A stretch of DNA of 60,397 bases from contig NZ_JACVMX010000012.1 in NCBI RefSeq assembly GCF_014530035.1, forward strand, positions 1-60,397. The letters run 5' to 3'. The notes beneath the pieces were generated by a model. That model did no database searches. It was not told where the DNA came from and saw only the letters and a program-made list of their open reading frames with translations. Numbering within the stretch: position 1 is the first letter of the stretch; each line of letters starts with the position of its first letter. This document shows positions 24,909-33,331 of this stretch, piece after piece. Origin of the DNA: Leucobacter sp. cx-328. GTDB taxonomy: Bacteria > Actinomycetota > Actinomycetes > Actinomycetales > Microbacteriaceae. Position numbers and translations under genes: made by a program.

Positions 24909-25074
24909 GTGGGCACTCCTTATAAAAGCGTTCGTGTACTACATCTTCGTGTATCGATTGCGCCGGGTAAGCGCGCACCCTCTCAGCCTACTACTCGCAG
25001 TGCCTTCGGGGAGGAGATTGATTGCAGGGTGTTCGCCGGTGGCGGATGCTCGGTCGTTCTGAGGCAAGCCTCCG

Positions 25075-25080
25075 TAGAAT
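25075..25080 (+). promoter_or_regulatory. Leaderless-type -10 (TAGAAT) of PAC2 gene
   Basis: TAGAAT, close to the TATAAT consensus, is followed by GAGGACT and the GTG at 25088. It supports that GTG as the start over the ATG at 25079, whose first bases fall inside the hexamer. Confidence 0.55.
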
Positions 25081-25087
25081 GAGGACT

Positions 25088-26107
25088 GTGAGCGAGTCTG
25101 TAATTTCTGAGGACAACGCGCAGCTGCGCGCGGACGTTCCCCGCGGCCTGCCCATGGTTGTCGTCCTTTCCGGCGTGAGCGATGCCGGTGGTGTGGTGAG
25201 TCAACTAGGTGAGTACTTCGACGAACACAGTTCGCCCCGTGAGGTGATCCGCTTCGATACCGATGTGCTTCTTGACTACCGTGCGCGTCGGCCGATAATC
25301 ACCTTCAACAAGGACCACTTCGAGGACTATCAGCCCGAAACACTCACGCTGAGTCTCGCGAGCGATGCCCTTGGTGAGCCGTTCTTGCTTCTGAGTGGGT
25401 TTGAGCCTGACTTCCGTTGGGAGCGCTGGGTTGACACCATGCTGTTCCTTGTTGATGAGTTTGAAGTTTCTACGACCGCGTGGGTGCATGCGTTGCCGAT
25501 GCCGGTTCCGCACACGCGTGACTTGCGCGCAACCATCAGCGGATCGAGAGAAGACCTCATAGAGGAGCACTCGATTTGGCAGCCAACTTCCCGCATCGCG
25601 GCAACTGCAGTCCACCTGCTTGAATATCGACTCTTTGGCATGGGGGAGAGCGTGGCGGGAATCACATTGCTGATTCCTCACTATTTGGCGGGGAATGAAT
25701 ACCCGGCCGGACTCGTTGGCGCGCTTGATTACCTCATGGCAGCGACGGGAAAACTCTTCTCCACGGAGGCGCCACGCGAACAAGCTCAGAAGTTCCGCAC
25801 GCGCGTTGACGAACAGATCGGCGAAAATGACGAGTCTGTTTCGATGGTGCAGAACCTTGAAGAGCGTTACGACCAGTACGTACGTGACGCTGAGAAAGAC
25901 GCTGACTTAGTCAGTATTGATGGCGAGGAAGTGACCGGCGACGATATCGACGGCCTGCCCACGGCGGATCAGCTTGCGAGTGAACTCGAACAGTTCCTTG
26001 CCGGACAGATTCCTGGACCCGATGACGAGCCGGGGGAAAACTGGAATCTGGGTCACAACCCACCAGAATCACCCAGTGGCGACGGGTCGCCCGGGGACGT
26101 GCAATAA
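25088..26107 (+). CDS. PAC2 family protein
   Basis: A 339-residue protein of the PAC2 (proteasome assembly chaperone-like) superfamily common in actinobacteria. Recognisable stretches are VVVLSGVSDAGGVVSQLGEY, IRFDTDVLLDYRARRP, LLLSGFEPDFRWERW and IPHYLAGNEYPAGLVGALDYL. The C-terminal about 60 residues are acidic and probably disordered. Its role in bacteria is unknown. It sits upstream of sigA on the same strand with 133 bp between. The start is uncertain between ATG 25079 and GTG 25088. Confidence 0.87.
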   Translation: MSESVISEDNAQLRADVPRGLPMVVVLSGVSDAGGVVSQLGEYFDEHSSPREVIRFDTDVLLDYRARRPIITFNKDHFEDYQPETLTLSLASDALGEPFLLLSGFEPDFRWERWVDTMLFLVDEFEVSTTAWVHALPMPVPHTRDLRATISGSREDLIEEHSIWQPTSRIAATAVHLLEYRLFGMGESVAGITLLIPHYLAGNEYPAGLVGALDYLMAATGKLFSTEAPREQAQKFRTRVDEQIGENDESVSMVQNLEERYDQYVRDAEKDADLVSIDGEEVTGDDIDGLPTADQLASELEQFLAGQIPGPDDEPGENWNLGHNPPESPSGDGSPGDVQ

Positions 26108-26240
26108 TAGGACGCGTATACCCATTCATTGATTCGCGACCAAGAAATTGGCTCACGGACTTGACATGGGTTTTCGAACTGTATGCACATTCTCATTGAG
26201 AACGTGCAGACCTCAGACGACATCGAGAGAGGCGGGTTGC

Positions 26241-27539
26241 GTGGCAACTGCATCCACGAAGGGCACTGACCCTACTGAGAGCGCTGAGACGACCGACAAG
26301 GTGAACTCGACCTCCACGGCAGCGGCTAAGAAGACCGCTGCCGCGAAGAAGACCACGACCGCGGCTAAGAAGGCGCCGGCAGCCAAGAAGGCTACCGCGA
26401 CGAAGGCTGCTGCCGCTGACGAAACGGCTCCTGCAGCTAAGAAGCCAGTGCGTCGCCGCAAGGTGAATGAAGTAGACGCAATGGTTGCCGAGGCTGAGGC
26501 GACGCCAGACGTCCCCGAAGAGGACACCCAGACCAAGCCGGTCACCATCGAGCCGCTGCCCACTGGCGCGATTGTGCTCAAGGCTGGCGACGAAGAGGAC
26601 GTCCCTGCGGTCACGACCGCGATTCCTGGCGCTACCGCTGACCCCGTGAAGGACTACCTCAAGCAGATCGGCAAGGTTGCACTGCTGAACGCGGCCGAAG
26701 AGGTCGAGCTCGCAATGCGTATCGAGGCTGGCCTGTTTGCTGAGGAGAAGCTCGCTACCGAGCCCAACCTGCCCAAGAAGCTCACCCGTGAGCTCAAGTG
26801 GGTTGCTCGCGATGGCCAGCGCGCAAAGAGCCACCTGCTCGGCGCTAACCTTCGTCTCGTTGTTTCGCTCGCAAAGCGTTACACCGGCCGCGGTATGCAG
26901 TTCCTTGACCTTATTCAGGAAGGCAACCTGGGTCTGATTCGTGCGGTCGAGAAGTTCGACTACACCAAGGGCTTCAAATTCTCGACCTATGCAACTTGGT
27001 GGATCCGCCAGGCGATCACCCGTGCAATGGCGGACCAGGCACGTACGATTCGTATCCCGGTGCACATGGTTGAGGTCATCAACAAGCTTGCACGTGTGCA
27101 GCGTCAGATGCTCCAGGACCTCGGTCGCGAACCAACTCCTGAAGAGTTGAGCCGCGAGCTCGATATGACCACTGAAAAGGTCATCGAGGTGCAGAAGTAT
27201 GGCCGTGAGCCGATTTCGCTCCACACGCCGCTTGGTGAAGACGGCGACAGTGAATTCGGTGACCTCATTGAGGACACCGAGGCAGTTGTTCCCGCTGACG
27301 CTGTTGGCTACACGATGCTGCAGCAGCAGCTTGAGCAGCTCCTTGACTCGCTCTCGGAGCGCGAGGCAGGCGTCATCAAGATGCGCTTCGGTCTCGGCGA
27401 CGGTATGCCGAAGACGCTCGACCAGATCGGTGACACCTTCGGTGTGACCCGTGAGCGTATTCGCCAGATTGAGTCGAAGACGATGGCGAAGCTTCGTCAC
27501 CCGTCGCGTAGCCAGCAGCTGCGCGACTACCTCGAGTAA
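26241..27539 (+). CDS. sigA: Principal RNA polymerase sigma factor (SigA/RpoD)
   Basis: A 432-residue primary sigma-70 factor. Region 1.2 begins [25 protein letters not shown]; region 2 has [19 protein letters not shown] and [16 protein letters not shown], which reads the -10 box; region 3 follows; region 4 ends with [22 protein letters not shown], which reads the -35. The first about 70 residues are a Lys/Ala-rich tail with repeated AAKK blocks, as in actinobacterial HrdB/SigA proteins. The GTG at 26241 has GAGAGGCGGG 4 nt upstream. Earlier in-frame codons up to 26148 give a Cys-containing leader unlike the family. Confidence 0.94.
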   Translation: MATASTKGTDPTESAETTDKVNSTSTAAAKKTAAAKKTTTAAKKAPAAKKATATKAAAADETAPAAKKPVRRRKVNEVDAMVAEAEATPDVPEEDTQTKPVTIEPLPTGAIVLKAGDEEDVPAVTTAIPGATADPVKDYLKQIGKVALLNAAEEVELAMRIEAGLFAEEKLATEPNLPKKLTRELKWVARDGQRAKSHLLGANLRLVVSLAKRYTGRGMQFLDLIQEGNLGLIRAVEKFDYTKGFKFSTYATWWIRQAITRAMADQARTIRIPVHMVEVINKLARVQRQMLQDLGREPTPEELSRELDMTTEKVIEVQKYGREPISLHTPLGEDGDSEFGDLIEDTEAVVPADAVGYTMLQQQLEQLLDSLSEREAGVIKMRFGLGDGMPKTLDQIGDTFGVTRERIRQIESKTMAKLRHPSRSQQLRDYLE

Positions 27540-27601
27540 ATCGACAACATCGACGCTGACCGCAACGCCGCGATCTCACTACGCGAAACGAGAAACCTTT
27601 T

Positions 27602-28297
27602 ATGATCCAGCCGAATGAAGGCAAGCAGCTCACGACGACTGTCGGTGGAACTGAGTACCTGCGCATCCCCATCAAGACGCACGTCATCATGCCTGATGAC
27701 CAGCTTCTTCCGGTGGTGAAGCAGTACGCTCAGGACGTTGTTGAAGATGGGGACACCCTCTTCATCACCGAGAAGATCGTTGCGATCATGCAGGGTCGTT
27801 CGTACAAGCTCGACGACATCAAGCCGCGGAAGCTGGCGACGTTCCTGTCGAAGTACGTAACGAAGACCGCTTATGGAATTGGCCTCGGCATGCCCGAGAC
27901 CATGGAGATGGCGCTTCGCGAGTGCGGTACCCCGCGCATTGTGTTTGCAGCTGTCGTGGCAGCGATCACCAAGGCGTTCGGTCGCAAGGGTGACTTCTAC
28001 CGCATTGCTGGCTCGAAGGCACGTGGCATCGATGGTCCGACGAACGGCACCATCCCGCCGTATGACAACCGTGTCGTGCTGGTTCCGCTTGACCCCGACA
28101 ACGCAGCGCGTTCGGTACAGCGTGAGCTCGGTAAGAACATCACCGTCATGATTGCTGACATCAACGACTTTGGCGGCAATATCCTCGGTTCGAACTCGAC
28201 CCCCGAGCACGAGCTGCTCGTTGCCAAGATCCTTGGCGACAACCCGCTCGGCCAGGGTACGCAGAGCACCCCGATGGGCATCATTCGCGAAGCATAA
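27602..28297 (+). CDS. CofE/FbiB-like F420-0:gamma-glutamyl ligase family protein
   Basis: A 231-residue protein resembling the CofE ligase fold, which adds glutamate to F420-0 using GTP. Recognised stretches include IPIKTHVIMPDDQL, EDGDTLFITEKIVAIMQGR and the late IADINDFGGNILGSNS. Stand-alone homologues occur in bacteria lacking F420, where the substrate is unknown. No other F420 biosynthesis gene (cofC, cofD, cofG/H) is in this window. The start at 27602 has no strong Shine-Dalgarno, though GAGAAACC lies a few bases upstream. It follows sigA by 62 bp on the same strand and may be read through from it. Hairpin repeats follow it. Confidence 0.8.
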   Translation: MIQPNEGKQLTTTVGGTEYLRIPIKTHVIMPDDQLLPVVKQYAQDVVEDGDTLFITEKIVAIMQGRSYKLDDIKPRKLATFLSKYVTKTAYGIGLGMPETMEMALRECGTPRIVFAAVVAAITKAFGRKGDFYRIAGSKARGIDGPTNGTIPPYDNRVVLVPLDPDNAARSVQRELGKNITVMIADINDFGGNILGSNSTPEHELLVAKILGDNPLGQGTQSTPMGIIREA

Positions 28298-28347
28298 GCT
28301 GAACGATCGGCTAGTAGCCGCACCCCTCGAACGGGGGAGCTGTTGCT

Positions 28348-28385
28348 AAAAGCCCCCGTTTCATACGTGTGAAACGGGGGCTTTT
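28348..28385. repeat. Hairpin repeat family A, unit 1 (also terminator-like)
   Basis: A perfect 16-bp stem, AAAAGCCCCCGTTTCA with its complement, encloses loop TACGTG. It is preceded by GGGGGAGCTGTTGC. The plus-strand end CTTTT makes it a plausible terminator of the CofE-like gene, but two more related units follow. Confidence 0.8.
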
Positions 28386-28435
28386 GCGTGCAGAGTGTCA
28401 CGGCGCATCCAGCCTCGCGAAAAGGGGAGCTGTTG

Positions 28436-28477
28436 CCGAGAACGGTCGTTTCATCCGTGTGAAACGGCCGTTCTCGG
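28436..28477. repeat. Hairpin repeat family A, unit 2
   Basis: An 18-bp stem, CCGAGAACGGTCGTTTCA with TGAAACGGCCGTTCTCGG, has loop TCCGTG and one G-T wobble. It is preceded by GGGGAGCTGTTG, as in unit 1. The outer stem bases differ from unit 1 on both arms, so pairing is kept by paired changes. Confidence 0.8.
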
Positions 28478-28537
28478 GGGAGAGCGTCGATCTTGAAGGC
28501 GTGAGCACTTGCGTGCGGCGCCCGGTGCACGTCGTCG

Positions 28538-28565
28538 AGTCCTCGAGTCCTCGAGTCCTCGAGCT
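28538..28565. repeat. 8-bp tandem repeat (TCGAGTCC)
   Basis: The unit TCGAGTCC is repeated three times in a row, followed by a partial fourth (TCGAGCTT), between hairpin units 2 and 3. It does not lie in a gene. Confidence 0.7.
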
Positions 28566-28602
28566 TTCAAGCCCTCAACCCTGTAAAAAGACCCGTTGTT
28601 GC

Positions 28603-28671
28603 CGAAAACCCCCGCTTCATACGCATGAAACGGGGGTTTTCGAGAGAAAGGGCCATTCTCGCGGGGTTGAG
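28603..28671. repeat. Hairpin repeat family A, unit 3 with 3' tail
   Basis: The stem 28603-28619 with 28626-28642 has loop TACGCA and one mismatch. It is preceded by GTTGTTGC. Its tail 28636-28671 (GTTTTCGAGAGAAAGGGCC onward to GGGGTTGAG) recurs, inverted and with about four changes, at 39239-39274. Confidence 0.75.
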
Positions 28672-28680
28672 CCCGCAGGT

Positions 28681-28724
28681 GGCCTAGGCGGCCGAGGCAA
28701 CCTAGGCGGCCGAGGCAACCTGCG
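28681..28724. repeat. 18-bp tandem repeat (two copies)
   Basis: CCTAGGCGGCCGAGGCAA occurs twice in a row, flanked by copies of CCGCAGG and CCTGCGG. The block ends just before the stop codon of the ATP-grasp gene. Confidence 0.75.
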
Positions 28725-28729
28725 GGAAC

Positions 28730-29743
28730 CTAGAACCCGATAGCCTCGCGGTACCGGGGGAGCAGGCCAGTGCGAACGCCCGAGACGCTCGGCTTCGACT
28801 GGAAGACGCCGGTGTTGTAATTGCCTTCGATGACGACGGGGCGATCAGGAGAGATCGCGATGTCCCAGCCAACGTAGGGAATTTCGGGCACAATACGTGC
28901 GAGGTGGTCAACGAGCTTCAGAACCTTGTCGAAGTCTGGTACTTGGAACCCAACGATTGAGACACCCGAAATTGGGTGGATCTCAAAGGTGCGGTTCTCG
29001 CCATCGAATGCAGCGTAGTGCGCCTTGCCGTTGTCATCGAGCATCGTGTACATGCCGCCGTGACTGAAGTTATCTACGGCGCCGCCGTTGCCAACCTTGA
29101 GTACGCTGGCAAGCACGTGAACGTCAGTGCCGTCGAAATAGGTCACGACGCGCAACGTGTTGACGCTTCGGTCGTAGAGGCGAGACATCTCGGGATGCTG
29201 GGGAATGACCTGCTCGACAAGGAACTGGCGGCCAGCAAGCAACTCGGCATGCAGCTTCGGGTAGTCGGTGATGTCAGACGCTTCGAGGCGTCCGATGCCC
29301 TGGCCGCCGAGGCTGTCAGGAACCTTTGCCATGACCGCGCCCTGGCGGGTTACGAACTCTTCGAGCTGCTCGGGGGTTGACTCGCGCAGGTCGAGCCACT
29401 CGCGACCGATGTAGTCATTGAACTCGCGATTGAAGTTCGACTTGTCTGCGAAACGTGCACGGTGCTCAGGCTGGTTGAGCTTCTGAGCAAGGTGATTCGA
29501 CTTCGGGTGCGTCATGAAGGTGCTGCGCTCGGCGCGCGTCAGCATGAAGAAGTCCCAGTCCTGGTAGTCCTGGAACGCAACCTCGTACCGCGCCGAGCTG
29601 TACATCATGTCGCAAAGGATGAAGAGGCGCGGCTTTCGCGCGTCCTTCGACATCGACCCTGCGAGACCCCAGAGGCGGGGTAGGTCAACCGCCTTTACGC
29701 GGTCAAAAAAGTAGTTGAGGCGGCGGCGAGCTCCGAGTCCCAT
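28730..29743 (-). CDS. Sugar-transfer-associated ATP-grasp enzyme
   Basis: A protein of about 337 residues of the ATPgrasp_ST family, often linked to cell-envelope polysaccharide or aminoacyl modification. Segments fitting an ATP-grasp fold are GAVMAKVPDSLGGQGIGRL (nucleotide-binding loop), RQFLVEQVIPQHPEMSRL, and the C-terminal YVGWDIAISPDRPVVIEGNYNTG with the metal-binding Asp/Glu/Asn. Substrate unknown. The ATG at 29743 lies 8 bp after the DUF7455 stop and has no Shine-Dalgarno; an alternative TTG at 29791 would overlap that gene by 40 bp. It is probably co-transcribed with the DUF7455 gene. Its 3' end converges on the hairpin-repeat region. Confidence 0.75.
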   Translation of the reverse strand: MGLGARRRLNYFFDRVKAVDLPRLWGLAGSMSKDARKPRLFILCDMMYSSARYEVAFQDYQDWDFFMLTRAERSTFMTHPKSNHLAQKLNQPEHRARFADKSNFNREFNDYIGREWLDLRESTPEQLEEFVTRQGAVMAKVPDSLGGQGIGRLEASDITDYPKLHAELLAGRQFLVEQVIPQHPEMSRLYDRSVNTLRVVTYFDGTDVHVLASVLKVGNGGAVDNFSHGGMYTMLDDNGKAHYAAFDGENRTFEIHPISGVSIVGFQVPDFDKVLKLVDHLARIVPEIPYVGWDIAISPDRPVVIEGNYNTGVFQSKPSVSGVRTGLLPRYREAIGF

Positions 29744-29751
29744 TGTGCGGG

Positions 29752-29997
29752 TCACCGAGTTTCTGAGAGACGCGAGGTCTCGTCGTGCCAAGCCTCAGCC
29801 ATCGGGCGGAGCTTCTCTTCATGTCGCTTTGCGTGGTGGCCGCAGAACAGCAGTTCACTGCCACCAAGAATGGCGCGGACGTAGGCCTGTGCGCCACAGC
29901 TATCGCAACGATCGAGCGCGCTCAGGGGCCGATCCGCTGCCGAATCAGTGGCGGTCGCGTCGGCATTGAGCGATGGGTTCTGCTCAAGTGTCGTCAT
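29752..29997 (-). CDS. DUF7455 small zinc-ribbon-like protein
   Basis: An 81-residue protein with CDSCGAQAYVRA and LLFCGHHAKRHEEKL, giving three cysteines and adjacent histidines suited to bind one zinc ion. Such proteins are common in actinobacteria and their role is unknown. AAGGAGG lies 6 nt upstream of the ATG at 29997, a near-perfect ribosome site that indicates strong translation. It is divergent from parE, with 191 bp between the two start codons. Confidence 0.85.
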   Translation of the reverse strand: MTTLEQNPSLNADATATDSAADRPLSALDRCDSCGAQAYVRAILGGSELLFCGHHAKRHEEKLRPMAEAWHDETSRLSETR

Positions 29998-30188
29998 GGT
30001 GGCCTCCTTCAATAGGTGTATTCCCATCTATCCAACCACCTTCCCGGAGGCTCGTCTCCCTGGGAGCTCTCGGTTTCGCTGTACGCGTAGCAAATCGGGA
30101 CCTAGATCGTAATCGCCGCGCTGGATCGTGTCGAGTGTCGGAGGGGTGGCCTAAAGTTGATGAGGTTCGAAGTGAAACGAGGTTATGC

Positions 30189-32282
30189 GTGGCTGAATCC
30201 AGTTACTCCGCGAGGCATTTGACCGTACTCGAGGGTCTCGAGGCGGTACGTAAGCGTCCCGGTATGTACATCGGTACGACTGATTCACGCGGCCTCATGC
30301 ACTGCCTCTGGGAAATCATCGACAACTCTGTCGATGAGGCACTCGCTGGCCACGGCGATGAGATTGGTATCACGTTGCACGCTGACGGCAGCGTCACAGT
30401 GGCCGATAACGGTCGTGGTATCCCGGTTGATATCGAGCCGAAGAGTGGTCTGACTGGCGTTGAACTCGTGTTCACTAAGCTGCACGCCGGCGGCAAATTC
30501 GGCGGCGGCGGGTATGCCTCATCCGGTGGTCTGCACGGTGTTGGTGCATCGGTGGTGAATGCACTGTCCTCCCGCCTCGACGTCGAAATTGATCGCGATG
30601 GCAAGACTTGGGCGATGTCGTTCAAACACGGCGAGCCTGGCGTGTTCGACGGCGAAGGCCCCGACAGCACGTTCACGCCGTACGAGAACGCATCTGAACT
30701 GCGGGTCGTTGGCAAGGTCAAGAAATCTGTCAGCGGCACCCGTGTGCGGTACTGGGCGGATCCGCAGATCTTCCTTCCCACCGCGCGCTTCGAGCCCGAA
30801 TCGCTCGTTGCACGCGCACGCCAGACTGCGTTCCTCGTTCCCGGCCTCGCCCTCGATATCACTGATGAGCGACCGGAATCGCTGAGCGAGACTGGCGAGG
30901 CGCCTGTGCATCGCTTCCAGTACGAGGGTGGCCTCTCTGAGTTCGTAGACTTCCTTGCGCCGGATGCGCCGGTCACCGAGACCTGGCGCGTCGTCAGCAC
31001 GGCCACATTCACCGAGACCGTTCCCGTCATGGACGAGAAGACGGGTCATCTCGTGTCCCGCGAGGTCGAACGTGAGTGCGAGGTCGACGTCGCGCTTCGT
31101 TGGGGCACCGGCTATGACACCGAGATCCAGAGCTTCGTGAACATCATCTCGACGCCAAAGGGTGGAACCCACCTGAGTGGTTTTGAGCAGGGCTTGACCA
31201 AGTTCTTCCGAAAGCAGATCGAACAGAACTCGCGCAAGCTCAAGGCCGGCAGCGATAAGCCTGAGAAAGACGACATCCTCACCGGTCTCACTGCCGTTGT
31301 AACCGTCCGGTTCCCCGAGCCACAGTTCGAGGGCCAGACGAAGGAAGTTCTGGGTACAGCCCCGATCCGCGCCATCGTCTCGAAGGCAATGAACGCCGCG
31401 CTGACCGAGCGCTTTGAGTCGACGAAGAAGCAAGACAAAGCTGAGACGGCACTTCTCCTCGAGAAGATGGTGTCTGAGATGAAGTCGCGCATCGCGATGC
31501 GCACGCAGCGTGACACCGCGCGCCGTAAGAGCTCGCTCGAAAGCTCCTCGCTGCCTGCGAAGCTCATCGATTGCCGTTCGAAGGACGTGCAGAGCACCGA
31601 ACTCTTCATCGTCGAGGGCGACAGCGCACTGGGTACTGCGCGCCCCGCCCGTGACAGTGAGTTCCAGGCGCTGCTGCCGATCCGAGGCAAGATCCTCAAT
31701 GTGCAGAAAGCCTCGCTCGCCGAGATGCTCTCGAACGCCGAGTGCGGCGCGATCATCAAGGTCGTAGGTGCCGGTTCTGGCCGTGACTTCGACCTCGCGT
31801 CGGCGCGCTACGGCAAGGTTATTCTCATGAGCGATGCAGATGTTGATGGCGCGCATATTCGCACGCTGCTGCTGACGCTGTTCTTCCGTTACATGCGTCC
31901 GATGGTGGAGGCAGGCCGCGTCTACGCTGCTGTGCCGCCGCTGCATCGTGTGATCGTCCAGAATGCTGGCCGCAAGCCCAACGATGTGATCTACACCTAC
32001 AGCGAGCGCGAGCTCCAGGAATTGCTCGCTGACCTCAAGCGCCGAAACAAGAAGTACCAGGAGCCGATCCAGCGCTACAAGGGCCTCGGTGAGATGGATG
32101 CAGATCAGCTTGCAGAGACCACGATGGACCGCGAGCACCGCATGCTGCGTCGCGTCCGTGTAGAAGACGCACAAGCCGCCTCGCGCGTGTTCGAATTGCT
32201 CATGGGCAACGAGGTTGCTCCGCGCAAGGAGTTCATCGTCGAGAACGCTGACGGTCTCGATCGCGATCGCATCGACGCCTAA
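30189..32282 (+). CDS. parE: DNA topoisomerase IV subunit B (ParE)
   Basis: A 697-residue type IIA topoisomerase ATPase subunit. The GHKL ATPase has EIIDNSVDEAL, DNGRGIPV and GGLHGVGASVVNALS; the TOPRIM domain has VEGDSALGTARPARDSEF and the acidic DADVDGAH. The EGDSALGTA form, in place of EGDSAGGSA of GyrB, is typical of actinobacterial ParE. The GTG at 30189 is supported by ACGAGG 6 nt upstream and by the family start SYSARHLTVLEGLEAVRKRPGMYIG. It works with ParC, encoded 1 kb downstream on the other strand, in decatenating chromosomes. Confidence 0.93.
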   Translation: MAESSYSARHLTVLEGLEAVRKRPGMYIGTTDSRGLMHCLWEIIDNSVDEALAGHGDEIGITLHADGSVTVADNGRGIPVDIEPKSGLTGVELVFTKLHAGGKFGGGGYASSGGLHGVGASVVNALSSRLDVEIDRDGKTWAMSFKHGEPGVFDGEGPDSTFTPYENASELRVVGKVKKSVSGTRVRYWADPQIFLPTARFEPESLVARARQTAFLVPGLALDITDERPESLSETGEAPVHRFQYEGGLSEFVDFLAPDAPVTETWRVVSTATFTETVPVMDEKTGHLVSREVERECEVDVALRWGTGYDTEIQSFVNIISTPKGGTHLSGFEQGLTKFFRKQIEQNSRKLKAGSDKPEKDDILTGLTAVVTVRFPEPQFEGQTKEVLGTAPIRAIVSKAMNAALTERFESTKKQDKAETALLLEKMVSEMKSRIAMRTQRDTARRKSSLESSSLPAKLIDCRSKDVQSTELFIVEGDSALGTARPARDSEFQALLPIRGKILNVQKASLAEMLSNAECGAIIKVVGAGSGRDFDLASARYGKVILMSDADVDGAHIRTLLLTLFFRYMRPMVEAGRVYAAVPPLHRVIVQNAGRKPNDVIYTYSERELQELLADLKRRNKKYQEPIQRYKGLGEMDADQLAETTMDREHRMLRRVRVEDAQAASRVFELLMGNEVAPRKEFIVENADGLDRDRIDA

Positions 32283-32358
32283 CTGGAGGTCGTGGCGCTT
32301 CGGTGCCGGGCATTCCCACTGACCGCGAGTGTCGCGGTTCGCACGCCAGGAGGGGCGC

Positions 32359-33243
32359 ATGTCCACACTTGCTCTTGTACTCGTACTTGGTGCTGCCGTC
32401 GCCCACGCGGCGTGGAACATCATCGCGGCAGGCAAGAGCAAGTCCGGACTGCCATTCCTCTGGTGGGGAGCGGTGTTTGCATCGACCATCTGGGTCGGTG
32501 TGATTCCGCTCACGGGTGGCTTACGCGGCGCGAGTTGGACTGACTTCCTGCTCGGCGTCGGAATCTCCGGCGTCGTCCATGTCATCTATATGCTCGTGTT
32601 GCAACGCGGGTACGCGGCCGGCGACCTTGCGACCGTGTATGCGACGGCACGCGGATCGGGCCCGATTCTCACCGTTATCGTCGCACTGGTGTTGTTCGGT
32701 GAGCGCCCCTCGGGACTGGCGCTCGGTGGGGTCGCGCTCATTGTCGCTGGCGTGGTCGCGATCGGCTTGATCGGTCGCCCGAAGGCCGCGATTGCGCAGG
32801 TAAGCAAGCGGCGGCGGATCGATCCAGGCTTACTGTATGGCTTACTGACCGGTGTCGCCATCGCGGCATATTCGCTGTGGGACGCGTATTCCGTGAACGA
32901 GCTCGCGTTGCCGCCGGTGCCGTACATGGTCGGCTTCCTGGTGGCAGAACTGCCGTTCTTCTCGCTGCTGTTGTTGCGCGACAAACGCTACAAACAGCTC
33001 GGTGAGACCTTCAAGAGCAGTTGGAAGCAGCTGCTCGGATTCGGCATCATTTCACCGCTGTCGTACATCTTGGTACTCACCGCCAACACGATGGCTCCGG
33101 TCTCGCTCGTCGCCCCCATACGCGAGGTGAGCGTTGTCCTCGTGAGTTTGTACGGTGTGATCAGATTCGGCCAGGATCGCCCTGTGGCGCGCATACTTGC
33201 AGCACTCGTGGTTGTGGGTGGTGTCGTCCTAATCGGCTTCTAG
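32359..33243 (+). CDS. EamA/DMT-family transporter
   Basis: A 294-residue membrane protein with about ten transmembrane segments in two EamA halves. Examples are ALVLVLGAAVAHAAWNIIAA at the N-terminus and GYAAGDLATVYATARGSGPI, the typical end of the first half. Such proteins export metabolites or drugs; the substrate is unknown. AGGAGGGG before the ATG at 32359 fixes the start. It lies 76 bp after parE on the same strand, and shares a terminator with parC, which faces it. Its position between topoisomerase subunit genes is unusual but has no known meaning. Confidence 0.9.
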   Translation: MSTLALVLVLGAAVAHAAWNIIAAGKSKSGLPFLWWGAVFASTIWVGVIPLTGGLRGASWTDFLLGVGISGVVHVIYMLVLQRGYAAGDLATVYATARGSGPILTVIVALVLFGERPSGLALGGVALIVAGVVAIGLIGRPKAAIAQVSKRRRIDPGLLYGLLTGVAIAAYSLWDAYSVNELALPPVPYMVGFLVAELPFFSLLLLRDKRYKQLGETFKSSWKQLLGFGIISPLSYILVLTANTMAPVSLVAPIREVSVVLVSLYGVIRFGQDRPVARILAALVVVGGVVLIGF

Positions 33244-33276
33244 CGGGCCGTCTGGCGACGTTCTGGTGGCAGCGAG

Positions 33277-33317
33277 AAAGGCCGGGTGCGGATCACTGAT
33301 CCGCACCCGGCCTTTTT
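33277..33317. terminator. Bidirectional terminator between EamA gene and parC
   Basis: AAAGGCCGGGTGCGGATC pairs perfectly with GATCCGCACCCGGCCTTT around ACT, with T-runs usable on both strands. Confidence 0.92.
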
Positions 33318-33331
33318 GCTCGCTGGAAGGC

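Noticed and set aside
26148..26240. SOS-box-like sequence upstream of sigA (TTCGAACTGTATGCAC)
   Set aside because: Only the first half resembles the actinobacterial LexA site; the second half does not match.
26193..27500. A 435-codon open frame opposite sigA
   Set aside because: Antisense shadow; sigA has all sigma-70 regions.
28348..28642. A CRISPR array
   Set aside because: The repeated units are hairpins with variable spacing (90 and 166 bp) and changed stems, not identical direct repeats with uniform spacers; no cas genes are present.
30519..32585. A 688-codon open frame on the minus strand opposite parE
   Set aside because: parE carries all its catalytic motifs; the opposite frame has no recognisable domain and results from GC-biased third positions.
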